The notes: generated from the letters alone by a model not told the origin. A stretch of 64,000 nucleotides of DNA from Tretioscincus oriximinensis (GCA_022410635.1 JAJVDF010000379.1:1-64000); one strand, 5' to 3'. Numbered from the stretch's first letter, positions 25,801 to 38,668 are shown. A program made the numbers and translations.

Positions 25801-27180
25801 CATAGTAAGCAGACTAGTAATGGCAAAATCCATGCTCTGCAGAATTATGTGCCTCCGCCAGAGCTAGTGAAGACAAAATGTAGGCAGGCTTTTGCTGTCA
25901 AATATGGGAATGGGAATACTGCCAAGAAAACTCCCTCCATAAAGAAAATGATTTGTTTACGGTTGCTAGACACTAGAGCTAACAAACAGTCAAAAGAAAA
26001 GATACAATATGTGTTGTTGTGAAAAACAGACTCCTTGTTTTATTAGCAGGAAATGTAGAAGATGATAAATTTAACAGCAGAAGCTAACAAAAGCAGCATT
26101 TTGCAAATAGTGCAAAGACTTGATTCTGTGGCATATGAATCAATCCACCATATGCTATTTAGTTGACTGATTTTTTTGTAACAATTTCTGCAAAGGAAAT
26201 GTGGAACAATTATATATTAAAGTACTTGAGTTAAAAACAAACAAACAAGTTTAACTTTTAAGACTAAAATACAGCCTGAATTAAGAAAATGTTGATTTTA
26301 GCAAAAAATATATAAATAAAAACAAGATAAATTGTAAGAGAATGAATTGGTCATGACTTGGTCTTATAATTTTTCAAACTTATATCCTCACAATTGTTGT
26401 GTGGTGTTACTGCATTATGTCAGTAAGCATATTCAGGTTCTCCACACAAGTGCAATGACGTCACAAGTTTGAGTGCCAAAATATGACACAGGACTGCACA
26501 GAAAGAATCCACCATGACAGTGAGGACATGTGGAAAAAGGGGTTAGAATCCTACATTGTATATTCATCCATATGTAAAATAGGTGAACTGAAGAGAATCA
26601 GAATTGTTATGGAAAGCACTTAATTATTCTTGGCTTCTAACTGCTTTTTACATTGAAGAAACTGTAGTTCTGCATAACAATATCTATACCTGATCAATTC
26701 TTTAAGAAACAAAATATTTGCTTCCTTTTTTATTCTTTTCAACAAGACCTTAAGGTGAAGTGATCTGCCCCCAGGCCTATTTAAAATGTATTATCATTTT
26801 ATATCAGAATCTCTCTGCCTAGGATAGGGTAGACTATTCAGCATATTTTTTGACAACAGAGCTAGTCTGCATATCATGTTCACCATCATTGGATGATGCT
26901 TTTTCTGCAGAAAAAGAATTATACAGATTGATTGTCCACCAACTGACTACTCCTGCCCTTTGAACCAAATCACGCACTGCTATGAATGGCATTTGAATCA
27001 TAAAACCTAAATTGTGTGGCATGGACAAAATGAGAACAAGAGTTCTTGCCACTAAAGTATTGTCAAAGGGGAAAGGACTTCTATTATTTGTTACTGCATT
27101 GTTTATTCAGAAGTATTGTGTGTGCAGAGTGAATCTTCCCACCTAAAATGATCAGACATGATTAAGTTTAAAGGCCATAC
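19819..27180. other. Non-coding 3' flank or last intron of CCDC172; no exon found
   Basis: The last known exon ends at 27181 on the minus strand, so this is the 5' part of the last intron or already 3' flank. I searched by eye for the expected short final exon (about 11 codons resembling TLAQKDLQESK and a stop) and did not find it. Around 21000-21360 and 24270-24740 are G/C-richer patches without a recognised family. No lipase exon was recognised. Confidence 0.45.
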
Positions 27181-27268
27181 CATCTGCAGAAATTCAATTT
27201 CTGTTTGAAGAGCTTCATAGGCATTTTCCATTTCATCTTCTCTGTAACTCGCCAATTTCTTTCTCAGC
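27181..27268 (-). CDS. CCDC172: CCDC172 coding exon 7
   Basis: Acceptor TTTACACAG and donor ATG|GTATGG bound an 88-nt exon. It completes a split arginine codon (AG from exon 6 plus G) and ends in phase 0. It encodes the C-terminal part of the coiled coil, with the highly conserved block MENAYEALQTEIEFLQM (human MESVYEALQTEIEFLEL). It should be followed by a last exon of about 11 codons. If the donor were skipped, translation would read on for about 23 residues into intron sequence before a stop at 27105-27103, which would give an alternative C-terminus. That is less likely, because the human protein continues through a splice. Confidence 0.93.
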
Positions 27269-28019
27269 CTGTGTAAACATTTAAAAGCAAAATAAAAGCT
27301 ATGGTAACCCTGTTTCTTTCTGGAGAACAATCCAAATTCTTAATTTAACTTTGGTTGCATCTAGATGTTTAAAATATTACACTGTAATAGCATAAAATCA
27401 CGCCATTGTCTGCATGTAAATGCAGGGGAACAGCTGTTATTATGAGTGGGAGTGCCAACATTTCAGATTTTCATCCAAGTATTTCGCTGGAGATCTAGTG
27501 GTAGTACATCAGCACAAGTCCCCACATGCTTGTGTAGTCAGCGAAAAATGTGATCACACGTGTGTGGCTGCTAGCTGTAGATAGCTGACAGCTGAACATG
27601 CAAGAAAATGGAAAGAGGAGAGAAAACCCTAGGAGGTTTAGACTTGGGCTTTTCGGTNGCAGAGTGAGTGCCCTTCACCTTGCTATATTACCTATGCCCA
27701 GCTCCAGGGGTTACCAGTTTTACACTCAGCCATCAGCCCATTCATTTTAATGGGCTGGTGGGATAGGAAAGATGGGAACACACACACCTTCTCCCCACTC
27801 CACCAGCCATTGCCATTTTGGATACGTGGGGAAAACAGATATGTCACATGTCAAGCCCAAGAAGGCATTGTTGCGCTTATCTGAATATAATCCCCAGCAC
27901 TCTCTGTGAGCAAAGAGTTGCAGCAGATTAAAAGCCTCAAGGTGGCTAATACATGTTTTGTTAAAAAGCAAGACACTATTTCCATGACACCATCTATCTC
28001 CCCTCCCCGATCTTTTTTA
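27269..28019. other. Intron 6, 3' end; no repeat family recognised
   Basis: The sequence is non-coding. A short inverted repeat CAGCCCATT...AATGGGCTG occurs at 27731-27756. Nothing else is recognised. Confidence 0.4.
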
Positions 28020-29240
28020 TTTTAATTTTACGAATAATATCCCCCAAATCCAGCTTAACCTACTTCGAGAGACCGGTAAGGACAAGTCAAGTTTAACATT
28101 ATACAATTCCATCATACAATATTAGTGAAGGACTAGTTTCAATACATTGCTAATTTCTAGACTTACAGTACTGTTAATTTGAATCAAATAAACTTATGCC
28201 ATTTACCCATCCATTGATTAACATTAACTTTATTATTGTTGTTTAAATATTCAGTTATTAATTGATCTGCAATATATTGATATCCTTTCATTTTAGGCCA
28301 TATTGTTCCATCTTTCCACTCTTGGACAATAACAGCTTGTGTTGCCATAACTGTTTCACAATAAAACAATCTTGTCTATTTACATTATGGTTTATACAAA
28401 TGCACGTTACTCTTTATTGAATGGGATTTAATATCCTAAAATATTAATCATCACTCTTCCGATTTCATTCCAAAATGTCTTTATTCCTTCACATTCCGAG
28501 CACATATTTTATATATATTCCTTTCTCCATAACCATGCCAACAGAATGACAAAATAATTTGTATCACATGAATTCCAAAAAAGCATGTTAACAATTTTAA
28601 TCTTTTTTCTTTGTGACACGTTTTTAATTTTATTAGTTTCTTGCATCGTATCTACATAGACCTTTGCATCTATATTCTAGAACCTTGTTAATGCTCATAT
28701 TTTATCAACTTTTTCCAGTTAAAGCAATCTGTCTTCTTATTCCGTCTACAAAAAATATTATCTCTTCCATCAACATTAACTTGCTTGTAATTATCTGAAA
28801 GCTAGCTTTTTGAAAAAAATCTGAATTCCTAGAATCTGTATCTATTTAGACACCGCTCCTGGCAGCTTTTAAATAAGACTACATAAGAGTCTTTTATTAG
28901 TGCCCAAGCTGTTTAGCCGCTCTGGAAATAAGCAGGGTATAAAACTCAATTCTTCTTCCACTAGGCTAACATTATACCACTTGGCTGAAATCATTTTTGT
29001 ATTGTTTTGCTCCGACAGGTTGAGCTAGTGTTCTATTAGAACTCCATTCCTTTATTTTCTATGTTAAATATGCATATATCTTGAAGTTTGTGACAATAAT
29101 TGATTTTGTCTTTTCATCTATATTTTTAATGTTGTATTTAATGGATTATTAAATTTGGCAACATCAGCTATACTAAATTTATGTCTTAAAATTGATAATT
29201 TGTTTAAATCTCTCAATCTCATTCCTATTCTTGCATGACA
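28020..29240 (-). mobile_element. L1-like LINE 3' region, decayed
   Basis: On the minus strand, 28360-28290 reads MATQAVIVQEWKDGTIWP, which fits the A...I...WK block downstream of the L1 Cys motif. Further upstream (about 28510-28440) CSECEGIKTFWNEIGRVMINIL fits the C..C...FWxEI motif. A T-rich start on the plus strand at 28012-28030 would be the poly(A) tail of the antisense element. Frames are broken and the copy is inactive. It is inserted in CCDC172 intron 6 in the same orientation as the gene. Confidence 0.7.
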
Positions 29241-29254
29241 CCATCTATCCATGT

Positions 29255-29525
29255 CACCCTTATTTATTTATTATCTATTTATTTGTATTTATATCCCGCC
29301 CTATACTTGAAGGTCTCAGGGTGGCCTACCATAGGGTGGCGTACATACCTTTTGTTGCTTTCTCCATAACAGATACCCTGTGGAGTAGGTGGGGCTGAGA
29401 GAGTTCAAAGAACTGTGACTGGNCCAAAGTCACCCAGCTGGCTTCATGGAGGAGTGGGGAATCGAACCGGGAGACTACCAGATAAGAGTCCCACACTCTA
29501 ACCACTACACGAAATGGCTCTCAGT
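29255..29525 (-). mobile_element. tRNA-derived SINE, family 2 (antisense)
   Basis: Read on the minus strand the element starts GAGAGCCATTTCGTGTAGTG and has a clear B box GGTTCGATTCCCC (29474-29462). The body has CCAGCTGGGTGACTTTGG, and the tail ACCTTCAAGTATAGGGCGGG-ATATAAATACAAATAAATA matches the copy at 38402-38668. This is a typical squamate SINE layout: tRNA-like head, unrelated body and LINE-like tail with an AAAT repeat. Confidence 0.85.
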
Positions 29526-31019
29526 TTGGCCTTCTTCTTTGGCCCTCAATTTTTCTCAGCATCAGGTCTTTCTCAGTGACCTGCCTTCTCATTATGTGGC
29601 CATAATGAGAATCTGAGATTCAGCTTCAGTGTTTGTCCTTTCAACGAATAGTCACAATTTATTCCTTTTAGTATTGGCCAATTTGAATCCAAGGGACTCT
29701 AGTCTTTCCCAGCATCACANTTTAAAAGGGCTGATTTTTTAGCTCTCAAGCTTCCATATGCTCAACTGTCATAGTTATACTTTACATTACTGTTGGGAAA
29801 ACCATAGCTTTGAATATAAAAGACCTTTGCAGCAACACAGTTTACTTTTTAAGTATGTTGTCCAGATTTGCTGTAGCTTTTTGCCCAAAGAGTAAAGTAT
29901 TTAAATTTCTTAGNTGCAGTCATCATCTGCAGTGATCTTTGAGCTCAAGAAAATAAAATTGGTCACCACTTCCATTTTATCACTCTCCATTTGCCAGGAA
30001 CTGATGGGATCAGATATCATGATCTTAGCTTTTAATGTTGGAGTTTTTCCATTCCTCACACTCTACTCTTAGAATGGCAACATATGCATATCTGGAGTAT
30101 CTCATTGCATTAAGAACTTGCCACAATTGGTTGTAAACCGTAAGAAAACCTTTAGTTTAAGCAGTTAAGGAGAAGTAGTTTTACTAAAATCCCTTGCTTT
30201 CTGCAGTATCCAGTGAAATGGCCATTTTCTGTATCTGTACTAGGAAAGCTTCCNAGGAGACTAAATAAATCCCCAATGGCAGTAGTAGTGGAAGGATTGC
30301 AAATATAAGGGAACAATGTTTGAAGTACTGAGAGAACTTTTCAAACAGTTCTGCATTTAAAACATCACAACAGAGCTTGTGCTATGCATACTGTCAACCA
30401 TAGACTTCCAGTACATTAAACGCAAGATGGAAGGGCAACTTCATGCAGATAGTGCACACTCATGGCACACAAATGTGCCACATGGATCTTGTTCCGAGTT
30501 TCTTTTATTTGCCTCCATCCAAATTCATAACAAGATGCTGAAGTGTCAGCATATTTTGTTTTCTGATGCAAATGCTATGTGCTAGCTGTTTAAAAGAATC
30601 TCTGTATCCCTGCATGTTGGCACCGATATATATACATGGCTTATTTCCCATTACTTTTATACTGTCATACAAAAATGGAGAAATGTGCAACCTTGTCTTT
30701 ACTCTAGCAGAATCAATATATAACATGCCATGAGAAAATTGAAGGAGGATTGCTGGAAAATCCTGCACAAATAATAACAATAAAACCTTTAAAAAACCAA
30801 CAATTCCTAAAACAAATGAACTAGTGACAGAACAACAGAATAAAATAACCAATTAAGTCACCACTAAAATATTAGATTGTTAAAACTATTTAATAATTCA
30901 ATAGATTCAAAGGAAAACAGTGCTGGGATGAAAATCCTCTTACAAATGCCTATATATGAATGTGTCATTTCAGCTGATGTCTACAAATGTAGACAGCCCA
31001 ATGTCCAACAACAATAGTG
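29526..31019. other. Intron 6, non-coding; no repeat recognised
   Basis: Only short frames in unrelated phases are present. No splice-bounded exon or transposon motif is supported. Confidence 0.4.
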
Positions 31020-31165
31020 GCAGCTTTAAAAAAACTGTGTTAGTCTGGGTCCAGAATATCTAGCAAGGGAATCTCGTAGCACCTTAGAAATTAACAAGAA
31101 AAATTAGGGCTGAAGAAGTCTGCTTCTTAAGAAGCACTACAGTGATAAAAATCAGTGGCACTGTA
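31020..31165. repeat. Unclassified interspersed repeat, copy 1
   Basis: The words GTTAGTCTGGGTCCAGAAT, ATCTAGCAAG, AGCACCTTAGAAATTAACAAG and GCTGAAGAAGTCTGCTTCTTAAGAAGC recur in part at 33550-33670 and, more decayed, at 48040-48090. The order resembles a repeat known from many reptile genomes. I cannot name its class with confidence. Confidence 0.5.
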
Positions 31166-32143
31166 GAGTACCATAAGCAAGATAAATGATCTTACAATTT
31201 AAATGGAATTTAGTACTGTTATTTTGATGTGACACTTCTATTTTTCACCAATTCCTTGTTTCATCATTCTTAAAGTCCCAGCAGAGGAAAGGATCACCAC
31301 ACAATAGGAACTTTAGAAAACTGTAAGATTTTAGAATGGGGTGGAATCAAATTTGGATTGGCTATTGGGCTAGAAGGTCAGTGGGGAGGGGGGAACTGTG
31401 TACATCAAATAACATATAGAGGACCATAGTTCCATTATGACAGCTACTCATTTGACAAGTGAAAGTCAACTCAACTTGAACTTATGTAATGATTTCTTAT
31501 TTTTCTCTACTTTGTTGTATACTTAATTTTAACCTGTGCTGTTGATACTTGATTTTTAATATTCGTATTTACCTTTGTATTTCTTTTAGGTTTTGTACAG
31601 TGTTCTGCAAATTGATAGTGCTTTATAAATAAACAAAACAAACGNAAGTCGAAAGTGAATTTTAAATACCTATAGTTGCCTCACTTCATTTCAGNAGTAT
31701 AGTAGGAACAATTGATTGGATTTGAAACAGGAAAAAGTTCATGGAGTTGATCTTGGCTTTATCTTCCTGTGAAATTCTGCTCACCTGAGCCAAGCAACCA
31801 GATTCTGATTGGTCAGAAAACTCCACACATACTGTAATATCTCGCTGAACCCCCTCTTCTCCACTTCTTTATTCAATCAGTTACCATAAATCTGCCACTT
31901 ACTATTAAGCCAACTCTTGGTTTGGGGACATCAAGAAATCTTCTATTACACATTTTCACAGGTACTAAGCCTTCATCCTCATTACTAATTCTCTTTTCCA
32001 GCAGTTAGTTACAAGACAAGTGGTTGTCTGTCATTTTTATTATTTTGTCTAAGCATGAAATTTTCATTGTTGTTATTTTTGCCATTTGCAAAGTAATAAT
32101 TTTCTATCTGCCTTTTATACTCCAATAATAAAATTTTATATTA

Positions 32144-32470
32144 AGACTATGTGCACACAATGTTTTTCTTTCTTGTTCGCAGCGCAATCAGGATGTCCTG
32201 GGCCCAAGTGCTAAGTGTTTTCCACCAGTCGACCAGCAATAAATGTCTTTTTCCCCAGAATAAACTATTGATCAGATATTCAGGCATCATTCTGAAGAAT
32301 GTATTCTTGCAACCGTATGCTGTGCAAATTCTTGGACTGCACTGTGACAAGATCATGAGCGATGTTATGGAAGTGGGGCATTGGTTATGGAATATATACA
32401 TTTTGGGTGTGCACGGTCACACGATTGCTATATTCTGGATCATAGTTAAGTCATGGTATGCACCTAGCCT
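32144..32470. mobile_element. Palindromic transposon, TGTGCACA group
   Basis: The left end AGACTATGTGCACACAATG (32144-32162) pairs with the right end, whose reverse complement is GGCTAGGTGCATACCATGA. Just inside the right half, 32407-32440 carries the shared motif GTGTGCAC...CACACGATTGCTATATTCTGGAT. The AATAAATGTC...CCCCAGAATAAACTATTGAT stretch (32239-32273) matches the internal block of the 19255-19818 element. No coding capacity; inserted in CCDC172 intron 6. Confidence 0.65.
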
Positions 32471-32610
32471 AAGCTGTTTTCTGTCTCATGGGTTTGACTC
32501 CAAACTTTGATAAGCAAAACCAAAAACTTAAACCTCACATATATCTATTCATCACATTTTATAAGCTTTTTAATATTTGTATTCAAATATTTTATAATAT
32601 TTTAATATTA

Positions 32611-32690
32611 TATACTGCTCAAAACAATTAAGGGAACACTAACATAACATGTTATGTTAAAGAGTTCCCTTAATTGTTTTGAGCAGTATA
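32611..32690. mobile_element. 80-bp miniature mariner-type palindrome
   Basis: Two arms starting TATACTGCTCAAAACAATTA match as reverse complements for about 27 bases (32611-32637 facing 32664-32690), with a short imperfect middle. The termini allow a TA duplication. The ACTGCTCAAAA...AATTAAGGGAACACT end resembles Tc1/mariner ends known from many vertebrates. The element is almost all arm and non-coding. Confidence 0.8.
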
Positions 32691-34200
32691 TTTTGAAATC
32701 TATACAATACCTCTTTAGTTGTAACCAATCCTGGAACCTTTTGAGGAAGGCAAAGATATAATCAAAGTATCAAAATTATCATGATCATTTTTATCCCTAT
32801 CATCAACAATAATAATTACGCAAAATTTAGAGGGAAAGATAAAAATACAATTAAAGGGGGAATCCTCTCTTCTTTTCAGCATGTTAAAGTGTTCTACAGA
32901 CTTTTATTAAAGACTTCATTCTGCACTCGGCTTAACTACAGCCATGTAATATTTCAATTTGACAGTAGTTATTACATGGGGATATTGTAGATATGATATT
33001 TAAATTGAGGCATGTATAAAGTGTAGTAGCACAGTGTAAAATTTAAAGGTAAATTTACATGATTAATATCACTAGTGACAAAATGTGAACTATAAAAATT
33101 ATATAAAAGAACTTTAAGTAAATAAAATACACATTCATGAAAGTTTGACAAAGAGAAATCTTCTGACGTTTATAGAGATTATTCTCATTGCATTCTGGCT
33201 TCCTGAGTACAAAGTAAATGATAGAGCTACAGTCAGGCAGCTCTTTAATGTTTGAGCATTAGTAACAAAAAGAAAACCAATCTGATGATTTATGTAGGAA
33301 TGGATTAGTTAGATGTNTTCTGGAATAAGTGAAATAGCTCAGAAATGTAGAAATTCGCATATTGAATATCACCCACTGAGGTTGTTTAAATGGATACCTG
33401 ATGGACCAAAAAAAGACAGACTATTTCAACTCTTTTAATTTTTTCCAAGATATGAAGCAATAAAGTTATAATAAAATCCTGTCATACGTGCCAGGAGATA
33501 CTAAAATTGAAAAGAGTAGGAAGTTATGTTACATCCATTCATGGTAACAGAATTTAATCNAAAGAAGTAGTCTTGTTAATCTGTGTGCAGAATATCTAGC
33601 AAGAAGGACTTGTAAAACCTTAAAGTCTACCTTATTCTTGTTAGTCTCTATAAAACTCCCTTGCTAGATAGAATGGATTAATTGTGACATCATCATGAAT
33701 ATTATGGAATTGCTAGAGGAGTTAGTCCCACTAACCCAGAACCCCTCTGCAGTTCTCTCCATCCTCCCAGAATTTAGCTTCTTATGATGATGCAACCTGA
33801 TCTGTTGGTATCTGTGCAGTGATTTCTGAGTCTGGATGTTCTTCATATCACTGGTCTCTCAGCTAAAGAGCCTGTGACAGCTAAAAAGTCTGTGACTCAT
33901 AACCCACTTATGATTTGATTTATTTTGGGGACCTATTTTGACTGCCTCCTCAGCAGAGGTTTAAATGGCTCTCCAACATAACTTTATGCTTTATTGTAGC
34001 ACACAGTCCTAAAAAGGATTTGCAAAAGTTATAGTATTTGCTTCTAATTGATTATTTAATATTCCTGACAATAAAACCAGTCTATAGGCCCTAGAACAAA
34101 ATGATGTGTGAATGTACATGTGTAACACTTTTGTTTGACTACAACAAGCCAAAAACCCTACTTTTTGCCTTGGTTAGATGTAATTTGGGATTCACACAAT
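32691..34200. other. Intron 6, mostly featureless; repeat copy 2 at 33550-33670
   Basis: No gene is seen. At 33550-33670 AGTCTTGTTAATCTGTGTGC, AGAATATCTAGCAAG and GTAAAACCTTAAAGTCTAC repeat the text of the unclassified repeat at 31020-31165. Confidence 0.45.
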
Positions 34201-34204
34201 AATA

Positions 34205-34372
34205 GCTTGACCAGATAACCCCTTTTGGTGTGTGTGTGTGCTGAAAACCTGTTTTGGGGGTTCCTCCCAGTTTTTTCTGAGAAAAAAAATATTTTTGAAA
34301 AAAAAAAAAATGAAATAAATTTCCTCAGAAAAAACTGGGGGGCACCCCAAAACCGGGTTTTGGACCTCTCAT
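34205..34372. mobile_element. Palindromic MITE, GGCTGACCAG family, 3' end lost
   Basis: The left end after TA reads GCTTGACCAGATAACCCC, close to the perfect end of the 9645-9852 copy. The interior shares GGGGGTTCCTCCCAGTTTTTTC, an A-rich loop and CCTCAGAAAAAACTGGGG. The right terminal inverted repeat is missing, since the sequence leaves the element after CCGGGTTTTGGACC. Confidence 0.75.
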
Positions 34373-35219
34373 TGTTATGTTATGATAAACTCTTTTGTCA
34401 GTCACTGCTGGTTCAATTAGTTTTCTCTAGTTTTACTTTTAAGAAGTATTTGACAGTAAAAATTTGGGAAGGCATATTTTTATTTCTAAAATATCATAAA
34501 TATATTCCTAAAATGTATTTTTGCTGAAGAATCCATTGTCAACCTCACAAATATGCATAATGTCAAAATGGAAAGGGGGAGACTTAAAATCAGCAATTCA
34601 TCCATTTAAATTGATTGTGGTGCAATTCAGCTTGGCATAGAGTATGTACAAAATTGTAATCTAAAAAGATTTACTTGAATTTAACAAATCTTCCTGAAAC
34701 TTTTTTCTAAATGATTTAGTCAGAGATTAGATTAAATATTAAAGAAGCTCTTATTCTTAATTTGAAATCTGAACTTCGGGAATGCAGTAAGATCTTAAAA
34801 CCTGAAACCAATTGGTCTAGTTTAAAAGATTCTCTACCCGGAATTAGCCATTCAGGTTTAACTAAGAAAATCCAGCTAAGAAAGAATTGGTAAAGAATTG
34901 TTCATGATCTGCATTGGTGCACACAATGTAGCCTAGTTTGTAGCTTAAATTACCAGTCTACCAACTACAGCATATGCATTGTACTCTAGTCTATTCCAAG
35001 GCCCAGTTTGTTTGTTTTCTCTTTTAAATAGGAACTCTTTCCACTTTTTAAAAAGTAACATATTCTTGTTGGGATAAAACATAATAAGAAAGTAACTTAA
35101 AACATCAAGCATCTGACCTTGAGGCTTAAATCTGGAAACTAATACTACATGTGTGTATATTTGCTGAAAACTATGAGAGTTGATAGATGGGCAATATCGC
35201 TTTTAAAATATGGGCACAT
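34373..35219. other. Intron 6, non-coding; nothing recognised
   Basis: No coding region or repeat family can be supported in this AT-rich stretch. Confidence 0.4.
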
Positions 35220-35650
35220 AAGGATATAAGGGGAGCCAAGTTAGGCTCATCCAATCTGACATTCTGTCTCACACTCTAGCCCACTAATTGATTCTGGGCA
35301 TCCTAAGAAGAAGAAAGCAGCAAAAACTTCCCTTGCACTTCACTTAAAATGCATTTGAAGGAAACCTGTCTGTCATGCAAACCCAGAGGAGTTAGCATAT
35401 TAACAGCCATTGAAATACTTGCCCCCCCAAAAAAAATTTGTCTAATCCTATTTTTGAGTTTTCCATGTTGATAGTTATAACCACCAATTCTGGAAGTGAA
35501 TTCCATAGATTGATGGCCCTCTGAATGAAAAAAAAATACTCTTCTTTGTCCAATACTCTTTTGACCATCAGCTTGTTANAATGTCCCTTGGTTCTAGTAA
35601 TGTGTGATAGAGAGAGAATGTAAGAAAATAAGTACTTTCAGTCTCATATG
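35220..35650 (-). mobile_element. CR1/L3-like LINE 3' fragment (antisense)
   Basis: The reverse complement of 35470-35540 reads CAGAGGGCCATCAATCTATG followed by GAATTCACTTCCAGAATTGG, matching CAGAGGATCATCAGCCTGTG...ACTTCCAGAAG in the 11920-12515 copy. The 35232-35275 stretch, read on the plus strand, is the AGGCTCATCCAATCTGACATTCTG end seen in the 57150 copy. It is a decayed 3' end. Confidence 0.7.
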
Positions 35651-38401
35651 TGTAAAGACAGTTATACTCAAATTTTTAGTGTCAAAATTTGCTTCCTGAG
35701 CATGTTTTTATTGTTGGATTATAAACCTTGAATTGGGGCACACAACAGAATCTAAAAACAGTAATCTCACTGGCTTTGATATAAAAGGGTTTTAGAAATC
35801 AATGAGCAGATTGTCATTACAGAAACCCATTCTGCACCTCAGAGATTACTTCAGAGATGAATTATTTCCTGCTTATAAAATTTAACATAAAATTAAATTG
35901 AAAATAGTTGCTTAAAACCAACAGAATCATGGCCTTAGGCAATCCATTGATAATATGAAGGATTTGTTCAGCTCTAGTGGACATATTTCCTGGATGATTT
36001 ATGTGAATGCAATGTCATTTATTCTTTCATGGTTTCAATAATGAGCTTTCTTTTTCTATAATAAGAAATGTTAGAAGCAATCCTAGTTCTTCAGATTAAC
36101 CAAGTAAATAAAACCCTCAACTTTTAAATAGCATAAACAAACTTGACCCTATTTCAATATTATTTCCAGGCTTAAACAGTAAAAAGTTGTTTGTGTTTCA
36201 AAAAAGTAATTTCTGCTTCTAACATTTCTTTTAAATTGGGACAAAATGAACTTAATGCCTCTATAATACCTATCTGAAAGTCACTAGTGGAGTTAGGCCC
36301 ATTGCCAGTGCATGATACAGTGGGTCACCAGTGGAAGAGTTAGGGAGGAGGAGGTGGCAGGCTCCATTTGGTGCTTCTGTTGAACGGAGCCAGGTGTAGG
36401 ACAAAAGGCATTCCATGCAAGATATGGTGTGCCTTTTGGAGGAGGCATCCGTAGTTTCTTTATTTGGAGAAAATGTTATTTACCCTGAAATGCCACTGCC
36501 ATTTTTAATGCAGTTCTCACTCAACCAATGAGCAAAACAGGGCGACAGGTTTCACCACCTCTGCATTGCTAATTGGTTGGAGTGATGATTCATGATACTT
36601 TAAAAAAAATAATTAGATTGCTTATCCAGGAATAAAAATTAGCCTGTTTCCACACTCTTGCTCCAATGGAGCAATTCATTAGCTGGAACAGCTACCACAT
36701 TGATCACAAAGCTTACCTGAGCTAAGGTGCAGCACCAAAATAGATTATTTTCTAACACAGAGGAATGTTCACAAGCTTCTGTGGCCTGGTTTAACAACTG
36801 CTAAATGATCTGCTGGAAGGCCATTTGGCCTGCATAGTCTGATCCGTGTTCCATTCAGTATGGATGGAAAATGCTAAATCAGGCCTAAAGTTTTTACCCA
36901 GCTGTAATACCTGATTAGTATTAATAAATGTATGTCAGGTGCACACTAGAGCAGTCCACCAAAAGGTAAGTGCAGAAAGAGACTTATTTTTATTTCTGTA
37001 TAGTAATTCATAGGATATCTGTAGGTCTTTTTTATTGTTGTTGCCATTGATCAACACTGTAATTTTCTTTTTGTTGCTTCCTGTAACCTTGCCAAATATA
37101 ATCACAGTCATACATCATTGTAGAAAATATTCTATGTTTTCAATACTATCTTTCCTAAGAAGATTTCCTAAGAATATTTTCCTCCTGTGGCATCATGTAA
37201 AGCAATTCTATAGTGTAATTGTATTTTGATCCCTGTATTCTGACATGCAGTCTTCACAATAAGGCCCAGTTTGCACTTATCTGACTTGAAGAACTTTAGT
37301 AAATACAGCCTCATGCTTTTGCAAGNAGCAGCTAATCCACTTTAGAAATAGATTGAGCATCTCTCCATGCAAATGCTGACTCTGCTGCTAATGCATCAGA
37401 GTTTCTAATGATGCGAGGGGAATCCCCATGCTGGGATTCACCCATGTCCATGTCAACCATAGGCAAGTGGGGATACTGCTGTCTGCTGGATCCAATTATT
37501 TGGCCAGCAGTTTGCAAAGAACCCTTGCAGATTTCAGCAATGTGTTGGAGGAGTGTAGGAGCAGCAGTGTTANCCTCTCCCATGGAAATAATAAGCAAAT
37601 GCACCACTATGAATACAGATTAGCTGACATTGTTACTGTATCAGTACTGCATTTTAGGGAACTGTTATTACACATCTACTGTGCTATATTATGCTTTCCA
37701 TGCAGTCAATCAGCATCCTAAAATGGGTTACAAAAATGGGTTACTAAGACTGCAAACAGAGAATGTAATTTTTTCCTCTAGCTTCACAAATCACTGTCTA
37801 CTCTGACTACTGTTTCTGGGGCTTGCTGCATTCTTAATACCTCTGCCTGCTTCATGAAGGAAACTATTGCTTCCCCCAGTTGCTTTTGTTTGCTCCTGGA
37901 GTTTTTCTTCTTATGTCTTTCGATTTGTTCTGTGTCCTCCTCCATTCCTCCTTACCCTGACATGCAATCTCTGAAGGTGCCAAAATTCATAACTCTGAAA
38001 AAGTGGCATGCATTGCAGGAAAATGGGTCACAATTCATTAAATGTATAATATCAAATAAATGCTCTGTGAAGCATGTAGGAGGGGATATTATATTTATGA
38101 AAGCCTTCAGAAGTAACAGAAATGGTTAGGCTTTGAAGTACTGATTCCAAAGATCAACATTTTAAGTCTAATTAAGTGGCAGTATTAATATAGTTTCATA
38201 TTTGCTAAAACCCCTTTTCCAGAATTACTACTGATAAAGATAAAATATCTAAAAATAAAAATGTGTGTTGAAGTTTTCAAAATCTGTGTTTCTAACAAAC
38301 TCTTGTCATAATGATTTCACTGGTATATGTAAGATGTACCAGCAAACCTTTTGTGTTTGATTGGTTGGAAGGAATTCTCCAATGTAAATACATCATTGGC
38401 T
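35651..38401. other. Intron 6, non-coding; no gene seen
   Basis: Only short frames are present. None has splice sites with matching phase to CCDC172, and the coding chain does not need an exon here, because exons 6 and 7 join in frame. Confidence 0.5.
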
Positions 38402-38668
38402 GCAATGATGAGAGCCAGTTTGGGGCAGTGGTTAAAGTGTTGGACTCTTATCTGGTAGTCTCTCGGTTCCCCATTCCTCCATGAAGCCAGATAGGTGACC
38501 TTGGTCCAGTCACAGTTTTTAATAACTCTCTCAGCCCCATCTACTTTACAGGGTGTCTGTTGTGGAGAAAGCAACAAAACCTATATGGGCCTCCCTTTGG
38601 TTGACTGCCCTGAGACCTTCAGGTATGGGTGGGATATAAGTACAAATAAATAAATAAATATGCCCTTG
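38402..38668 (+). mobile_element. tRNA-derived SINE, family 2
   Basis: The head GAGAGCCAGTTTGGGGCAGTGGTTAAAGTG is the A-box end. A decayed B box (TCTCGGTTCCCCATTCC) follows at 38460-38477, then the body (GAAGCCAGATAGGTGACCTTGG) and the tail CCTGAGACCTTCAGGTATGGG with ATATAAGTACAAATAAATA. It is the plus-strand partner of the copy at 29255-29525. The AAAT repeat marks its 3' end. Confidence 0.88.

Noticed and set aside
26740..26830. Candidate terminal CCDC172 exons after CAG or TAG on the minus strand
   Set aside because: The sequences stop within a few codons and do not resemble the expected TLAQKDLQESK end.
29462..29500. Possible tRNA gene (B box GGTTCGATTCCCC)
   Set aside because: It has a SINE body and AAAT tail attached and a second genomic copy; the cloverleaf is not intact.
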